A stretch of DNA of 64,000 nt from Exaiptasia diaphana (taxonomy: Eukaryota; Cnidaria; Anthozoa; Actiniaria; Aiptasiidae): NCBI RefSeq assembly GCF_001417965.1, contig NW_018388005.1:1-64000 (forward strand), in the 5' to 3' direction. The stretch's first letter is position 1; every line of letters begins with the position of its first letter. Shown in pieces: positions 36,311 to 47,121 of the stretch. Position numbers and translations under genes: made by a program. The notes beneath the pieces were generated by a model, which made no database searches, was not told the origin of the DNA, and was given only the letters and a program-made list of their open reading frames with translations.

Positions 36311-38613
36311 ATGGCCAAGGTTTTACTGCTAGCTCCTTTCGTTTGCCTCTTTACACTAACATTTAGTTACGTGGATGAAAAGGAAGAAACCCTCCCAACC
36401 AAATGTCATGGTTTGTACTTATAAACATTAACTTAACTTATTCTTTCTCTTCCAAGATCTTTCCTTGTTGTTGGTTTTGTGTAAATTTTGCACTTTTTAT
36501 GAACAAAACACCAAAAGAGTATTCCAGTTACATAAATATGCTTCTATGTCAACATTCTTCAATTTGTTTTCTATATATGTACATATATAATGAAGGAAAC
36601 TCTAAGGTAAGCTCATCATGGGAATAAACTATCATTTAAACAATGCTTTCTTACCAGTGTATTTTATAGCTAAGAATGTTTTCAAACTGAACTATCTCTG
36701 ATCTAAGGAAAATCATAGCTATCAATATTTTTGAATAAATCTGAAAATCTGTAATTGGGAAATCATATTTTTATCGCTGTGAACAGCAGTTAATTATAAT
36801 TCAACAACAAATTTTCCTCCACTCTCATTGGTCGAAAGTTAACCATGTGATGCGAAAGTGCCTACCACAGGGGTACTATCAATGCATAGAGCCTGCCGCT
36901 TCAGAAAATTTTGTTGTTAAAAAATAAAAACAATATAGTAGTTGCAATCTCGGGCATTTTACTAATGTTCTTGATTCAACTACTCTGTTGTTTAAAAAGT
37001 TACATGCCAGCAGTCAAGACCCCTAATCACTAATTTCATCTAACCTAGGGCTAGCCAAGGATTTCTGCTGTAATTTGGTATTTGCTCTTTGGAAACAAAC
37101 ATTTTGAGTTGCACTATTTACCTGATAGCGAAGCATGTAGACGGTTTGTATTTGATAATTTGATGTTAACTATTCAGTGTTAATGTTTCAGTGTGTAAAC
37201 ACATGACAAGAGAGCTTGTTGAAGAACTTGTTAGATCAGGCAAATCAAAGGATGTTCTTTATATGGGACAAGTGTTTCAAAAACAACCCAAAAAAATTCC
37301 TTATCAACAGTCGTAAGTAAAGATCTACAACAATTTTTTGTTTCATTAGCCCAGCTGTAACTTGGTTATTATTCACTTGAACTTTTTTCTTTTTTTCAGT
37401 GAGTTGAGACTAACAGAGGCACTTGAAAATGCCTGCTCAAATGTTTTAGAATACAAGGTTCACAAAGACAAACCATTACCTTTTAGATATGAAAAAGGTA
37501 GTAAAATACTAGTCTCCTTTGCAGCCTACCTTTGTCAGGGTTCCTGTGAGGGACAAGAAGCCCAACAAGATTAAGCTGCAAAGGAGACTAGTAAAATAGC
37601 AACCATTCATCAAAGTTGTTTAATATTTATTGTTTTAAAATATTTTTTCCTTTATTGCAGTTGAAAGTACAACCTTTAAAACTCTAAAAGGACTTAAAAA
37701 TAAAGGAGTAAAAGTGGATCTTGGTTTTCCTGATGAACTGTGGGACACACCTGATGCTGAGGTTACTAGATTAAAATCCAAGGTTGGCATGGTTCCAGAT
37801 GTAATGTACCAGCTTGATTTTATTGGTGCATTCGAGTGTCACACCATCTAATTTCATGATTACTTTGTCCAGTGTGAACAAATGGTTGAGCAGTATGAAG
37901 ATGATATCAGTCATTGGTACTGGAACATGCCTGATTCTAATTTAACACAATGGCTTTGTGTTAATAAAATTTTGAAATCTGGAGAAAATAGTGAGTATTT
38001 GAAGTGCAATTTGAAGTATGTTGTTCTGAAATTTCTTATCAAATTTGTATATAATCATACATTTTTTTCATCTTTTTTTTCAGATTGTTTAAATGAAACT
38101 GCCAATCAGAATAGAAAAATTTGGAAGAGAGAGCAAGAAATGAAATCAAATGAAAAAGAAGAAAAGCAAGTTAANGAACCTGACCTTCGTTTGGATGAAC
38201 AACAAAGCAAAGGAAAGCTGATTCAGCAGCAAGGAGAAGAACCGAATGAAAGGTCAGATGGAATTACCAAAGCAAAAAGGGAGGCTCTTCGCGATCGCCT
38301 TCGTTCTATAGTTGATCCCAACCGACTTCGAGAAGAAATCCGTAAAATCCGAAACAAGGAATTGAAAGACTACGAATCTTACCCAGTAAAATCCGATGAC
38401 GTTCATGATTTACGGAGAGAAATTGAGAATCGCGCACTAAGTTTACAAAACAATAATGATGTGCGGGACAGTCTTACTATTCATGAAATGCTACAGATAT
38501 ACATTGAAGACGCAAAATCCATTCGAGATAAGAATGAATTGCGCAGGTCTCTGGAGGATTTAAATGCATTAACAGGCATAATTGGNAATCGAGATATCCA
38601 TAATGAGTTGTAA
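36311..38613 (+). CDS. CNPY: Canopy-family (CNPY3/4-like) ER chaperone with long C-terminal tail
   Basis: Six exons (36311-36410, 37192-37312, 37400-37497, 37661-37782, 37873-37990, 38084-38613) give 362 residues. The N-terminus is a signal peptide (KVLLLAPFVCLFTLTFS). The saposin-like core follows: PTKCHVCKHMTRELVEEL, ELRLTEALENAC, GVKVDLGFPDELWD, RLKSKCEQMVEQYEDDI, and WLCVNKIL with a final conserved Cys. CNPY3 and CNPY4 assist folding and surface delivery of Toll-like receptors in vertebrates; the receptor clients here are unknown. The last exon adds about 170 charged, probably coiled-coil residues absent from vertebrate CNPY3 (278) and CNPY4 (248). The protein ends in HNEL, a KDEL-like ER retrieval signal. 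A foldback element sits in intron 3. Confidence 0.9.
37508..37592. mobile_element. Short foldback element with about 9-bp target duplication
   Basis: ACTAGTCTCCTTTGCAG (37508) is mirrored exactly by CTGCAAAGGAGACTAGT (37576-37592). The flanks carry AGTAAAATA on both sides, overlapping the element ends. The terminal core CTCCTTTGCAGCC resembles the ends of the element at 53208 (CTCCTCGCAGCCG), suggesting one Mutator-like family. Confidence 0.8.
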
Positions 38614-38785
38614 ATGGGTCTCTAATGGATGTATAATGTAAATAACTACAAAAAGTCTCATATTCACTGTGTCAATTGGCTGCATTAATAATACTTTGAA
38701 TGATTGCGGTTTCTGTGATAACTACAGCACTTAACACACGTCTTGGACCTTGTCCGGGGAGGTTTGAATCCGGGCTATAGTCCGG

Positions 38786-40175
38786 CTATGTGTTTTCATA
38801 TATTACTTCCTCTTTGACACCTTGTTTGTTCCAATTGATTCGTTTCAAGGCGTGATGGCTATTTTGATAGATTGGTTGTTTTTCAGTAACTGCTGAAGAA
38901 TGTAATCTGCTGCCACACTGAATATGTTCTTGGTTTTGGTATATCACTTCTTTGCACTTAATGTCGTGTTGCAAGTTACAAAATATTGAGTTGGTGTTAT
39001 TCAGGTGGCTGGGTGTTCTTTGATCATTTCTCGTTGATTTTACTATTCCATTTCCTGGGTCATTTTTACATCCTCGAGGCTGCTGAATGTTAGGATTGTC
39101 TTCTTTGAAAGATCTCAACATCTTTGATTTGACGCGCGGTTTTTCGGTGGGTGAAGTGCATTTTTGAATATCAGCCTTATGTACAACACCTGTCGAATGA
39201 CTTCCCATAAACGTATTATCCCGTGGAACGCAGATTTCAACCGTTGGTTCTTGTAAGACTTGTAATGTTTGATTCTTTGAAATCCTCCGCTTTCGTATTC
39301 TATAAAGAGTGAGAACCAGCAGAGTTAAGAGAAGTAAACCACCAGCCACCACTGTTGCTGTTTTCCAGGCTAAGCCATTGAGAAACCAATCACGAATCTT
39401 TCGACTCATTGAAACACTTGGTTCCTAAAGTAGAGAAAAGTCACTGCGCTCAGAATTAGCACGTTCAAGATGCGGGGTTGTTACTTTGCAATGTACATAG
39501 GTCTTGTTTAATAAAAACCGAATTAATCTGCGCAATAATAATGACACATATCGATAATGATGTCCACCTATTTTATAATGATCAAAATTCAGTAATTTTT
39601 TGCAGAAGCCAAAGGGGAAATACTGGCGGGATCTCCCGACACACGTCCTTCATTGTTGGTTTTGGCTCAACATTTTCCTGAAGTAATTAAATAGACTACT
39701 GAATTAGGGAAAGCTATCAATCTTATACGAAATGTAATAAAAAACGTAACAATCAAGTATCATGATACAAACGCATGTTAACCCCAATGATTTTGCCACG
39801 CATCACGTTTGATTTTGTTGGAAAGAATCAGTTAGGTCCGCCAAACATTCAATACGTTGTTTCATAAATCTCAATCTCATTAATTTCGGAATTAATATCC
39901 TTGTTTGGCTATGCCTTAATTAATTCAACGATTCTCTTAATTGAATCTCCCATAGTATAGATTACATTCTAGAACTATGCTTGTTAAAGATTGAAGATGA
40001 TATAGTGCCTGTGAATTTGCAATTCAGTTTACGACTTCAATAAATTCATTACCGTGGCTGACGTTTCAGGACTCTCGGTTGGCAAATCCTGTTTAATAGT
40101 TGAGTTCAATCCACAAGTCAGTGCAAGCATATTAGCTACTAAATGAACCAAAAACACTTCATGGATGATCGACAT
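38786..40175 (-). CDS. Small type I membrane protein with three IYxN tyrosine motifs
   Basis: I do not recognise a family. Three minus-strand exons (40053-40175, about 39624-39677, 38786-39424) give 271 residues; the exon 2 donor is weak and could also lie at the GT before 39644, also in phase. The first 22 residues form a signal peptide (VFLVHLVANMLALTCG). A short extracellular part with one N-glycosylation sequon (NST) leads to a single transmembrane helix (ATVVAGGLLLLTLLVLTLY) stopped by RIRKRR. The cytoplasmic tail of about 175 residues has IYQN, IYQN and IYEN at Y221, Y245 and Y268, 24 and 23 residues apart, the last four residues from the end. pYxN is the SH2 motif bound by Grb2. The layout is that of a transmembrane signalling adaptor, but no homology is claimed. 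Confidence 0.72.
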
Positions 40176-40717
40176 TTTGATAAAGTCTTTCTTTTCACAG
40201 ATACTACATTTTTAGCTCGAAACATCATCCTAAGGGTTTTTTAAGAACTTTCGCTTTTCAGCCACAACAAAAGATCCCCAAAGCGTATTTCACTTCAGGG
40301 GTTTCAGTTTTGTCTCAGGCTGCAACTGAGCAACATATCTTGGCCAATTTTGGCAATAGTCACTGTTCTGTTTTCAGGTAAGTAGAACTACGCCTAGCAG
40401 CAAATGCGTCACAAGTGCTTCAGCCCTTCCTTGGTGTGAACAAGATGGCGTGCATGGTGTTTTAGCTTGATAAAATCGTCCGTGATATCAGTATCAAAGT
40501 CAAGTTTATCGAGGTGGATGGGATTCGTTTCACATGCGTAACTGAGTGTCCGGACAGCACTTTATGTAAGACACCATTATGCGGGTCGAGTCTTACATGA
40601 AGTACTATAAGCGAATATCCTCACAGCATAGTTATAACTATGCTCACAGCTTTAAAATGCTTCAGACGGTCTGAAAATGCTTGTAATAATTTACTTATCT
40701 CATCTAACTTAAAATAA

Positions 40718-41578
40718 ATGAGCCAAAATACATGTAATGAACTTCCTTTGACAAAAAAAAAACTCGACTCGCACAAAATAGAAAGGTCCACACGCGACGC
40801 AGGTTCATGCAGGTTGCTGCATGATATCCACGAGTTCAAGATGTCATGGAATGGGGTTCCTGTGGCAAAGGCAACTGCAGGACGAACTATGGCGACCAGT
40901 GTGTTTCCGCGTTTGCTGTTTCGCTATGTTTTTTGCTTAGTTCATTTAATTGGTATCAGTTATCACTGTATAGAGATGGATCTAGACGCCTATAGAGTGT
41001 TTGGCGGGAGGTTCAAGTTTCTAACTTTTCTTAATATGATACTACAATGGATTTATTTCACATCTGCAGCTGTAACCGATTTTCATACTTTGGTCAAGAA
41101 ACGAAAGAGCGAGGTGATGGCTTATTTATGTGATATACTTTTCGCAACCTGGGTATTTCCCGTTGGACTTGCCGTAAGTCTTTTGTTCTGGGCTCTCTAT
41201 CTGATGGATCCATATTCATGCCAAAATGAGAGAGAAGCTAACCTAATTCCAACATGGTTGAACCAATACATGCACACGCTACCAGGCATCGCAGTCCTCT
41301 TGGAAGTTTTACTTTTCAAACACGAATATCCTAGCAAGTCTACAGGAATAAGGGGTGTTTTAGGCTTTGGAATTATGTACACTATATGGATATTTCTGAT
41401 AGCATATTATGCAGAGTTTTGGGTCTATCCTTTTTTGGAGAAAATGAGTTTACCATGGATTGTGTGCTTCTTTGGATGCGCGTTTGTTTTGCTGGTCTTA
41501 CTTTACCTGTTGGGTGATTGGCTGGCTCAGGAAAAACAACCTGCTGCATTTCAACATAATCTCAAGAAAGAAAACTAG
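40718..41578 (+). CDS. AIG1/ADTRP-like multipass membrane hydrolase
   Basis: One uninterrupted frame. From ATG 40718 it has 286 residues, but the next Met codons (40841, and the one before ATSVFPRLL) fit better with human AIG1 and ADTRP (about 230-240 residues), so the start is uncertain. Six hydrophobic segments match the family. The catalytic threonine lies in GGRFKFLTFLNM (T103 from 40718) and the catalytic histidine in WLNQYMHTLPG (H186). EYPSKSTGIRG, WVYPFLEKM and LYLLGDWL are also conserved. Human AIG1 and ADTRP hydrolyse fatty-acid esters of hydroxy fatty acids in membranes. It diverges from the YxN protein, with about 540-660 bp between starts. It is intronless, which is unusual beside its neighbours. 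Confidence 0.9.
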   Translation: MSQNTCNELPLTKKKLDSHKIERSTRDAGSCRLLHDIHEFKMSWNGVPVAKATAGRTMATSVFPRLLFRYVFCLVHLIGISYHCIEMDLDAYRVFGGRFKFLTFLNMILQWIYFTSAAVTDFHTLVKKRKSEVMAYLCDILFATWVFPVGLAVSLLFWALYLMDPYSCQNEREANLIPTWLNQYMHTLPGIAVLLEVLLFKHEYPSKSTGIRGVLGFGIMYTIWIFLIAYYAEFWVYPFLEKMSLPWIVCFFGCAFVLLVLLYLLGDWLAQEKQPAAFQHNLKKEN

Positions 41579-41978
41579 TTTTGTTGAGTCCTTGTAAGAA
41601 TATAACCCAAACAGAAATTCTACAATACATTTCAAAAATACCCACTTATATATTTAGTTTACATGTAATGACTGTTTTGTTTGACGTCTTAACATCTTGA
41701 AGTAGAAAACGTTATTTTAATTAGCACATTTTTAAAATGCATTATGATGTTCAAATTTTGTGATTTATGTAATCTGAAACTACTTTTTAATCTACCAGCA
41801 CACAAATTACTTAATTTATATTTCATATAGTATCATATGTAATTACCAGTATTGTAATTTAAGTACCTACTTGAGTGCACTTAATATTATGAGTCAAAAT
41901 AAACACAGTGAATCCCAAAAACCTATTTGAATGAGAGACAGATGGCTATTGAGACAACACTATACTACATAATTACAA
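41579..41978. other. Tail-to-tail intergenic region
   Basis: AT-rich 3' flank of the AIG1-like gene, with a polyadenylation-signal-like AATAAA near 41900. Nothing else is seen. Confidence 0.6.
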
Positions 41979-43431
41979 TCATGTAACATGAGGTGGTGGA
42001 GAATGTCTTGGCCGAGAAGGTTTGATCATGTTTTCTACTTCACTTTCAGTCAAGTTCAAGGAGGTGGGAATATCCTCTTGTGTTGCTTGTAATGGTTGAT
42101 CATTGTACTCACTCCATGCATTGTCTTTAATTTTGTGTTCAAACATTTTTGATTTTTTGTTGTTATCATATTTAGAATGTTCCTGAACTTGAGACTTCTC
42201 AGTGACTGTTGATATTACTGATTTAGTGTCACAGTTATCTTCTGTCTCTGTATTCTTCATATACTCAAATTCATATTTCCTTGGCTTTGGGTATTTATTG
42301 TGATGTGTTTTGTGTACTGGTGTTGTGGCTTTCAAAACAAAGCAGCCATGTCTTCTTCCTCGAATTGGATGACTGGGATCTAATCTAGAATTAAACTGAT
42401 GTTCATAAGAAATTTTCTCTGACATGTTAGGAATGATTTGTGATGAGGTGCATCCTGGGAAATCTCTAAAATTGTAATTAGGCTTAAAAACCTTGCACAC
42501 TGAAGTATCATATCTTGAATATGATGAAACCTGTGAATTCTCATGACTTGAGGTTTTATAATCGGCTCTTGAGGTAGAATGGAGAGTATACTGTGGTTTT
42601 ACGACAGGACTTTCAAGAATTTCATTAGGCCACCAGGAATGAAATGTCTCTGCTTTAGATCCTGGCGTATCAACATGGCAAATTGGCTCACAAACAAACC
42701 TAGGGTTTTGTCTCAAGAAGGTTACAGAAGTAGGTTGTGGTTTGTTTTTACGATTTGGTGAAAGAGCNCTTTGGGGTGTTGGAGGAATATTATGACGTAC
42801 AAACTGAGATCCATAACTTGTTGCTTCTTGCTTTTTATCCTCTTTAAAGTCTGAAAATACTCTGGTGGTGTCTTGTCTGAAAATGAAAATAACTGTAANA
42901 ATGAATTTCAAGTATCAATGAATCAACTTATATCTTGTTTATATCTTTTCTAGCTGTTCAGTTACTTAATCACTTAAATCTTAATAAACATTCCAGGATA
43001 GTTTGCTTTATCTGCGATATAGATCTAAATAAATCATTCAAATTAGTTAAATGTTGACGAGAGTTTGTTAGGGAAATTGGGAAGAAAAGTGACTAAGTTA
43101 GCCGGTTCACCTCAATGAATACACGTACACTATTGGTACATTTGAACAGAACATGTACGTGAGAAATGTTATTGAATTGAAAATCTTTGTTTAATGCNAG
43201 AAGCTAATAAAGTGCAAAACAAACAGATAATTTGAGTGATCAGTTTTGAGCGAATAGAAAAGGTTCGAACAATTTCAAATATAAGACAAAAGAGATTTTT
43301 CAAGGGAAGACTAAAGCGTATTTAGAAGGGGCAAGTCACCACCTATAAAATTAGATGACTTTGATTTCTCACCTTGGCCAACCTTCGACTTTCTTCTTGC
43401 GAGCAATGGGAGGCAAATAGATGCTGGCCAT
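41979..43431 (-). CDS. Unrecognised protein, candidate cilium gene by promoter sharing
   Basis: I do not recognise this product. Two minus-strand exons (43373-43431 and 41979-42876) join in phase to 318 residues. It starts MASIYLPPIARKKKVEGWPR and is rich in Ser, Pro, Lys, Tyr and His, without membrane helices or coiled coils. Short aromatic-proline segments such as FVRHNIPPTPQ, KPNYNFRDFPG and PIRGRRHGCFVLK recall the extended style of microtubule-associated ciliary proteins; that is an impression, not homology. Its start lies 287 bp from that of IFT27 on the opposite strand, with an X-box-like site between. Two Ns lie near 42768 and 42899. Confidence 0.75.
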
Positions 43432-43718
43432 TAGAACGTTCAGAATACTTTCTACCGCACAATTTTAACGAAAATTTCAAGTAGAATAGGCCGTCTAATA
43501 TGCAGGTAATGTTTATGATACAATGTTTGTTCTTGCCAACTGAATTCTTTCATTTCTACCTTCAAAAGGCAAGTATTGATTACTGCATCTTTTCAGTTGC
43601 CAAGGTGATAGTCCGCTGGCTGAAAACTTGAAAACTTTCCCAGCTCTAAGATCGCGGGCGCATTAGTCAAAAACATTTCAGACTGAACTTTCGACTTTTT
43701 TAACATTCTTTCGCGAAT
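43432..43718. promoter_or_regulatory. Bidirectional promoter of IFT27 and the unknown gene
   Basis: 287 bp separate the divergent start codons. An RFX X-box-like site lies at 43596-43609, listed separately. Both genes must start transcription within or close to this segment. Confidence 0.65.
43596..43609 (+). promoter_or_regulatory. RFX X-box-like site
   Basis: GTTGCCAAGGTGAT matches 10 of 14 positions of the ideal X-box GTTGCCATGGCAAC, with the first half-site GTTGCCA exact. It lies 110 bp upstream of the IFT27 ATG, the usual distance for RFX control of ciliary genes. Confidence 0.55.
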
Positions 43719-46625
43719 ATGGTGGTTTTAAGGGCAAAGCTTATTGTTGCGGGTATGTTCAACTTCCTTGTCGTTAATTGTTTGTATTTTATTGATTTTT
43801 TAACCGTGTAGTTTTGAGCAATTTTGTTGTTGTACGCACAAGTCGAAACTGTCTCTACCTGAGTATTGGCAATCCACAAATAATCTCGTGCTAACAATCA
43901 TAGATGATTCATTTCTCTTTTAGGGGATTCTTGTACAGGAAAAACCGCACTAACTCAGGTTTTCCATAGTGATGGCACTCACTATCCGAAAAATTATACT
44001 ATGGTGAGTCGATGGAAACAGCCCAGTTTAGATATCATGATCTCACAATCATATAGCAGTCGATTTTAAATTAAATTGAATAAAAATATCAGCGGTCTGC
44101 CAACGTCGAAAAGACTCTGAGGGAATTGACTGTGTTCGCAAATATGANGTACATGAGTGCTCATTTTGAGCCAATCACAAATTGAGAAATAATAGAATCT
44201 CCCAGAGGCTCTCAAGCTTTGACTTCTTCTGAATGGCAAACTAGTGTGGGCTCTGGGTACAAGTGGCAAAAGATTGATGTCTTTAACTGGTCCTTAGAAC
44301 AAAAAGTTTTACACAGTGTTTTAAAGTTGCTCCCCTTGATACCCTACAACTTTGCACTCCCCCCAAACCCTACACCCTAAAATTTATTTTTTTGGTCAAT
44401 TGGAAGAGGAGTGCTTATAATTCTCACAGGTTAATAACTTAACCTAACTGTTGATCACCACCTTACATCAAAGTGCACATGACACCATTATAGAAATTTA
44501 TTCTCATCCAAAAGAGAAAATGATGCAAAGTACATCTGTGAAGAATGAAATTGATTTCAAATTGTATTTTCTAAGTTATGGGCAATTGAAACTTTTAAAA
44601 TGAAAATCAAGTGACGTCTGCTAATGATTTAATATGCAAAATCATGAAAGAGGACGTTGTTGTTTTTGTTACACTGGAAAAAGCATTTTGTGTGTTGTTG
44701 TAATAACAAACAGCACAATAAACATTTTCTGTGCAGTAAGTACAGTTGTAACAGAGAACAAAAGAATGGTTTTCAATCGCCCTATATTCATAAGCTGTAA
44801 GAGCATCCTATTGACTGCATAGCTAGGTCCGTTGTTCTTTACATATTCTCTGCTTACCTTATTTCTTCCAACTTTTGTGCTCAAGTGGCCTTTAGCAGCA
44901 GAGTAATGCTTGAATGAAAACAGGGTTGATAATTTCTTACATATAGTACTAGTAACTAAGCTAGTATTTCCAAATTCATTGTTATTGAATCTTTCAGACA
45001 ATTGGTGCAGAGGTTTTGGTGAAAGTGATTCACATTCCAGAGACCCAGGACAGTGTAGTAAGATGCAATGTTTTAGTGCAATAATTATGCATTCTATCAT
45101 TGCCACTTTGAAGGCTGTCAATATTATTCAAAAAAATAGTTAATTGTAACCTCGATGTTTTTATGGTTAATATCAGTCCTTGTTTTTATTGTTGTTGATC
45201 TTATTCTTCTTGTTGATCTGGGTTTACTTTTATAACTTTTATTATTTTGTAATATCAGATCATTAAAATTAAATAAATGCAGTTTCATTCATTGTATTAA
45301 ACTATAATTAAGATGGCTGAAAAATCCCTGCATGTTCAGGATAATATTAGAAGTCTATTACCACTCTGCAATGAACTTATAAGTAATGTTTAAAACATGA
45401 GCGGCTGTATTGTATGGGATTTTACAATCTCGAGCCGAAGGCAACATTCACGGATGTGAATGTTGTAAATGACTTGTGAAATGTTTAAATGTATACATTC
45501 ATAATCTACTAAAAAGTTACATGTAAAGATAAAATTGAATTTGGCTGAGAAAATTAGATTTGAAGTTTATGCAAATCAAGACAGTTTTGTATCAAATATT
45601 ACAACATCCCAGTTGTGATTTCTAGTGTGTTTTCCTCATTAGTTATTCATGAGTTCTACAATAATGAATAATAAATAATAATGAATTTATTATTTCTGTT
45701 CATAGGAGTTATACATGATTGACTCTGCTGGAAAGGAAATGTTTGCAGACACAGTTCAACAATATGTAAGATTAAAACATAATTNATAAATAATAGCATG
45801 GTATTGTATTTTGGATGATAATCAATGAATATTATGGACCTCAATTATCTTTTTTGAAGCTGTTAGATACACCTTGTTACACAAGCTAGAAGTATGTGAC
45901 TGGGTTAATATGGTGTGAAGCATAACAATTATTTTAGATTGTCCCCAACCACCATTGTTGGATCTTTGTCTCAAAACATCCCCAATATATAGAACATAAC
46001 AAATCCTTTTTGCCTTTAGTGGGAAAATCCAGATCTTCTTCTTGTTGTCTACGATGTTTCCAATGAACACTCATTCAATGCATGCAATAAATGGCTGGAA
46101 AGATGCCGTGCAATGTCATCCTATCCCAATACTCCTGGTATGTAACTTTAGCTCCAGCTTCAACTGTAGGTCTATAATATAATATAATGTAAATTCAAAT
46201 CTTTCATCTTTCTCTAGTTTGCAGGGAATCATATCCATAGACTAGAAACTGTTCTTAAAGTTTGGAGAAAATTATTTATCTCTTTACTTTTCATTAAAAA
46301 ATACCTCATTTTACACAGGTGCTCTGATTGGAACAAAAACAGATTTGAAGCAGAGACGATCTGTTTCTGGTAAAGAAGGCAAAGAATTTGCCAGCTCAAA
46401 GAATCTGGAATACTTTGAATGCTCCGCTGTAAGTATAGGAATAATATTATAAATGTCTTGACAAGAACAATGAAACTTTTTCAGTCTTCATACTATATTT
46501 CACTGTCTTTTTTTTTTTAAATTCAGAAAGAGCACCAGAATGTTGAAGCTCCATTTTACTATCTTGCACAAGAATTTCACAAGCTATATCAGGAGAAATT
46601 AGACTCAATGAAGGCATTGTCATAG
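43719..46625 (+). CDS. IFT27: Intraflagellar transport protein 27 (Rab-like small GTPase)
   Basis: Seven exons (43719-43752, 43924-44003, 44998-45057, 45706-45765, 46020-46137, 46319-46428, 46527-46625) give 186 residues, the same as human IFT27. The P-loop is GDSCTGKT (residues 12-19), followed by ALTQVFHSDGTHYPKNYTM, closely matching the human protein. Switch II is IDSAGKE, the guanine-recognition motif GTKTDL (Thr where most Rabs have Asn) and the last base-binding motif CSA. IFT27 sits with IFT25 in the IFT-B complex and supports BBSome-dependent exit of proteins from cilia. No C-terminal prenylation cysteines are present, as expected. The promoter is shared with the gene at 41979-43431. 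Confidence 0.95.
44105..44223. mobile_element. Degenerate foldback in IFT27 intron 2
   Basis: GTCGAAAAGACTCTGAGGGA at 44105 is an imperfect mirror of TCCCAGAGGCTCTCAAGC at 44200. The arms have several mismatches. A copy of the recurrent CTCTGGGTAC motif lies just downstream (44248). Confidence 0.5.
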
Positions 46626-47121
46626 AGCAACATACTAAAAAAAAGTTTGCCAATTTGTAATCATGTATATATATTTATTTCATGGATGTCTTTATATAAA
46701 TTTATTAATTATCCTTAATTGTTATTAACCACTTAGTAACTGCAGAATATAACACATCTGATCTTTTAGATATAACATATTGACTGAACACATAGACCTT
46801 GAAGCAAAAATGTACATATTCGACGCATTTTGGGTAACAAATTGATAAAAAGAAACTTAAGTATTTAAAGAAATATTTGCCCAACATTGCCGAGACAACT
46901 GATCTAATTAGGAAAGAAATTGCATCCCTGATGTAAATGTTAAAAAAGGCGCTGTAGTTCAATAAGAAAAACTTTTCAGTATATATGCTAATGTTTATGC
47001 CAATAAAACAAAAGTAACAGTGATCTTTATTGTTCAATACGTTTGTTGTCGTTAGCAACGCAAAACACTTCATCCTACAACAGAATAATTAACTTAACAT
47101 TTTTCAAATACGGCTCTAAAC

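Noticed and set aside
39478-39681. 67-codon + strand frame
   Set aside because: Complement of an exon and intron of the minus-strand YxN membrane protein; no independent support.
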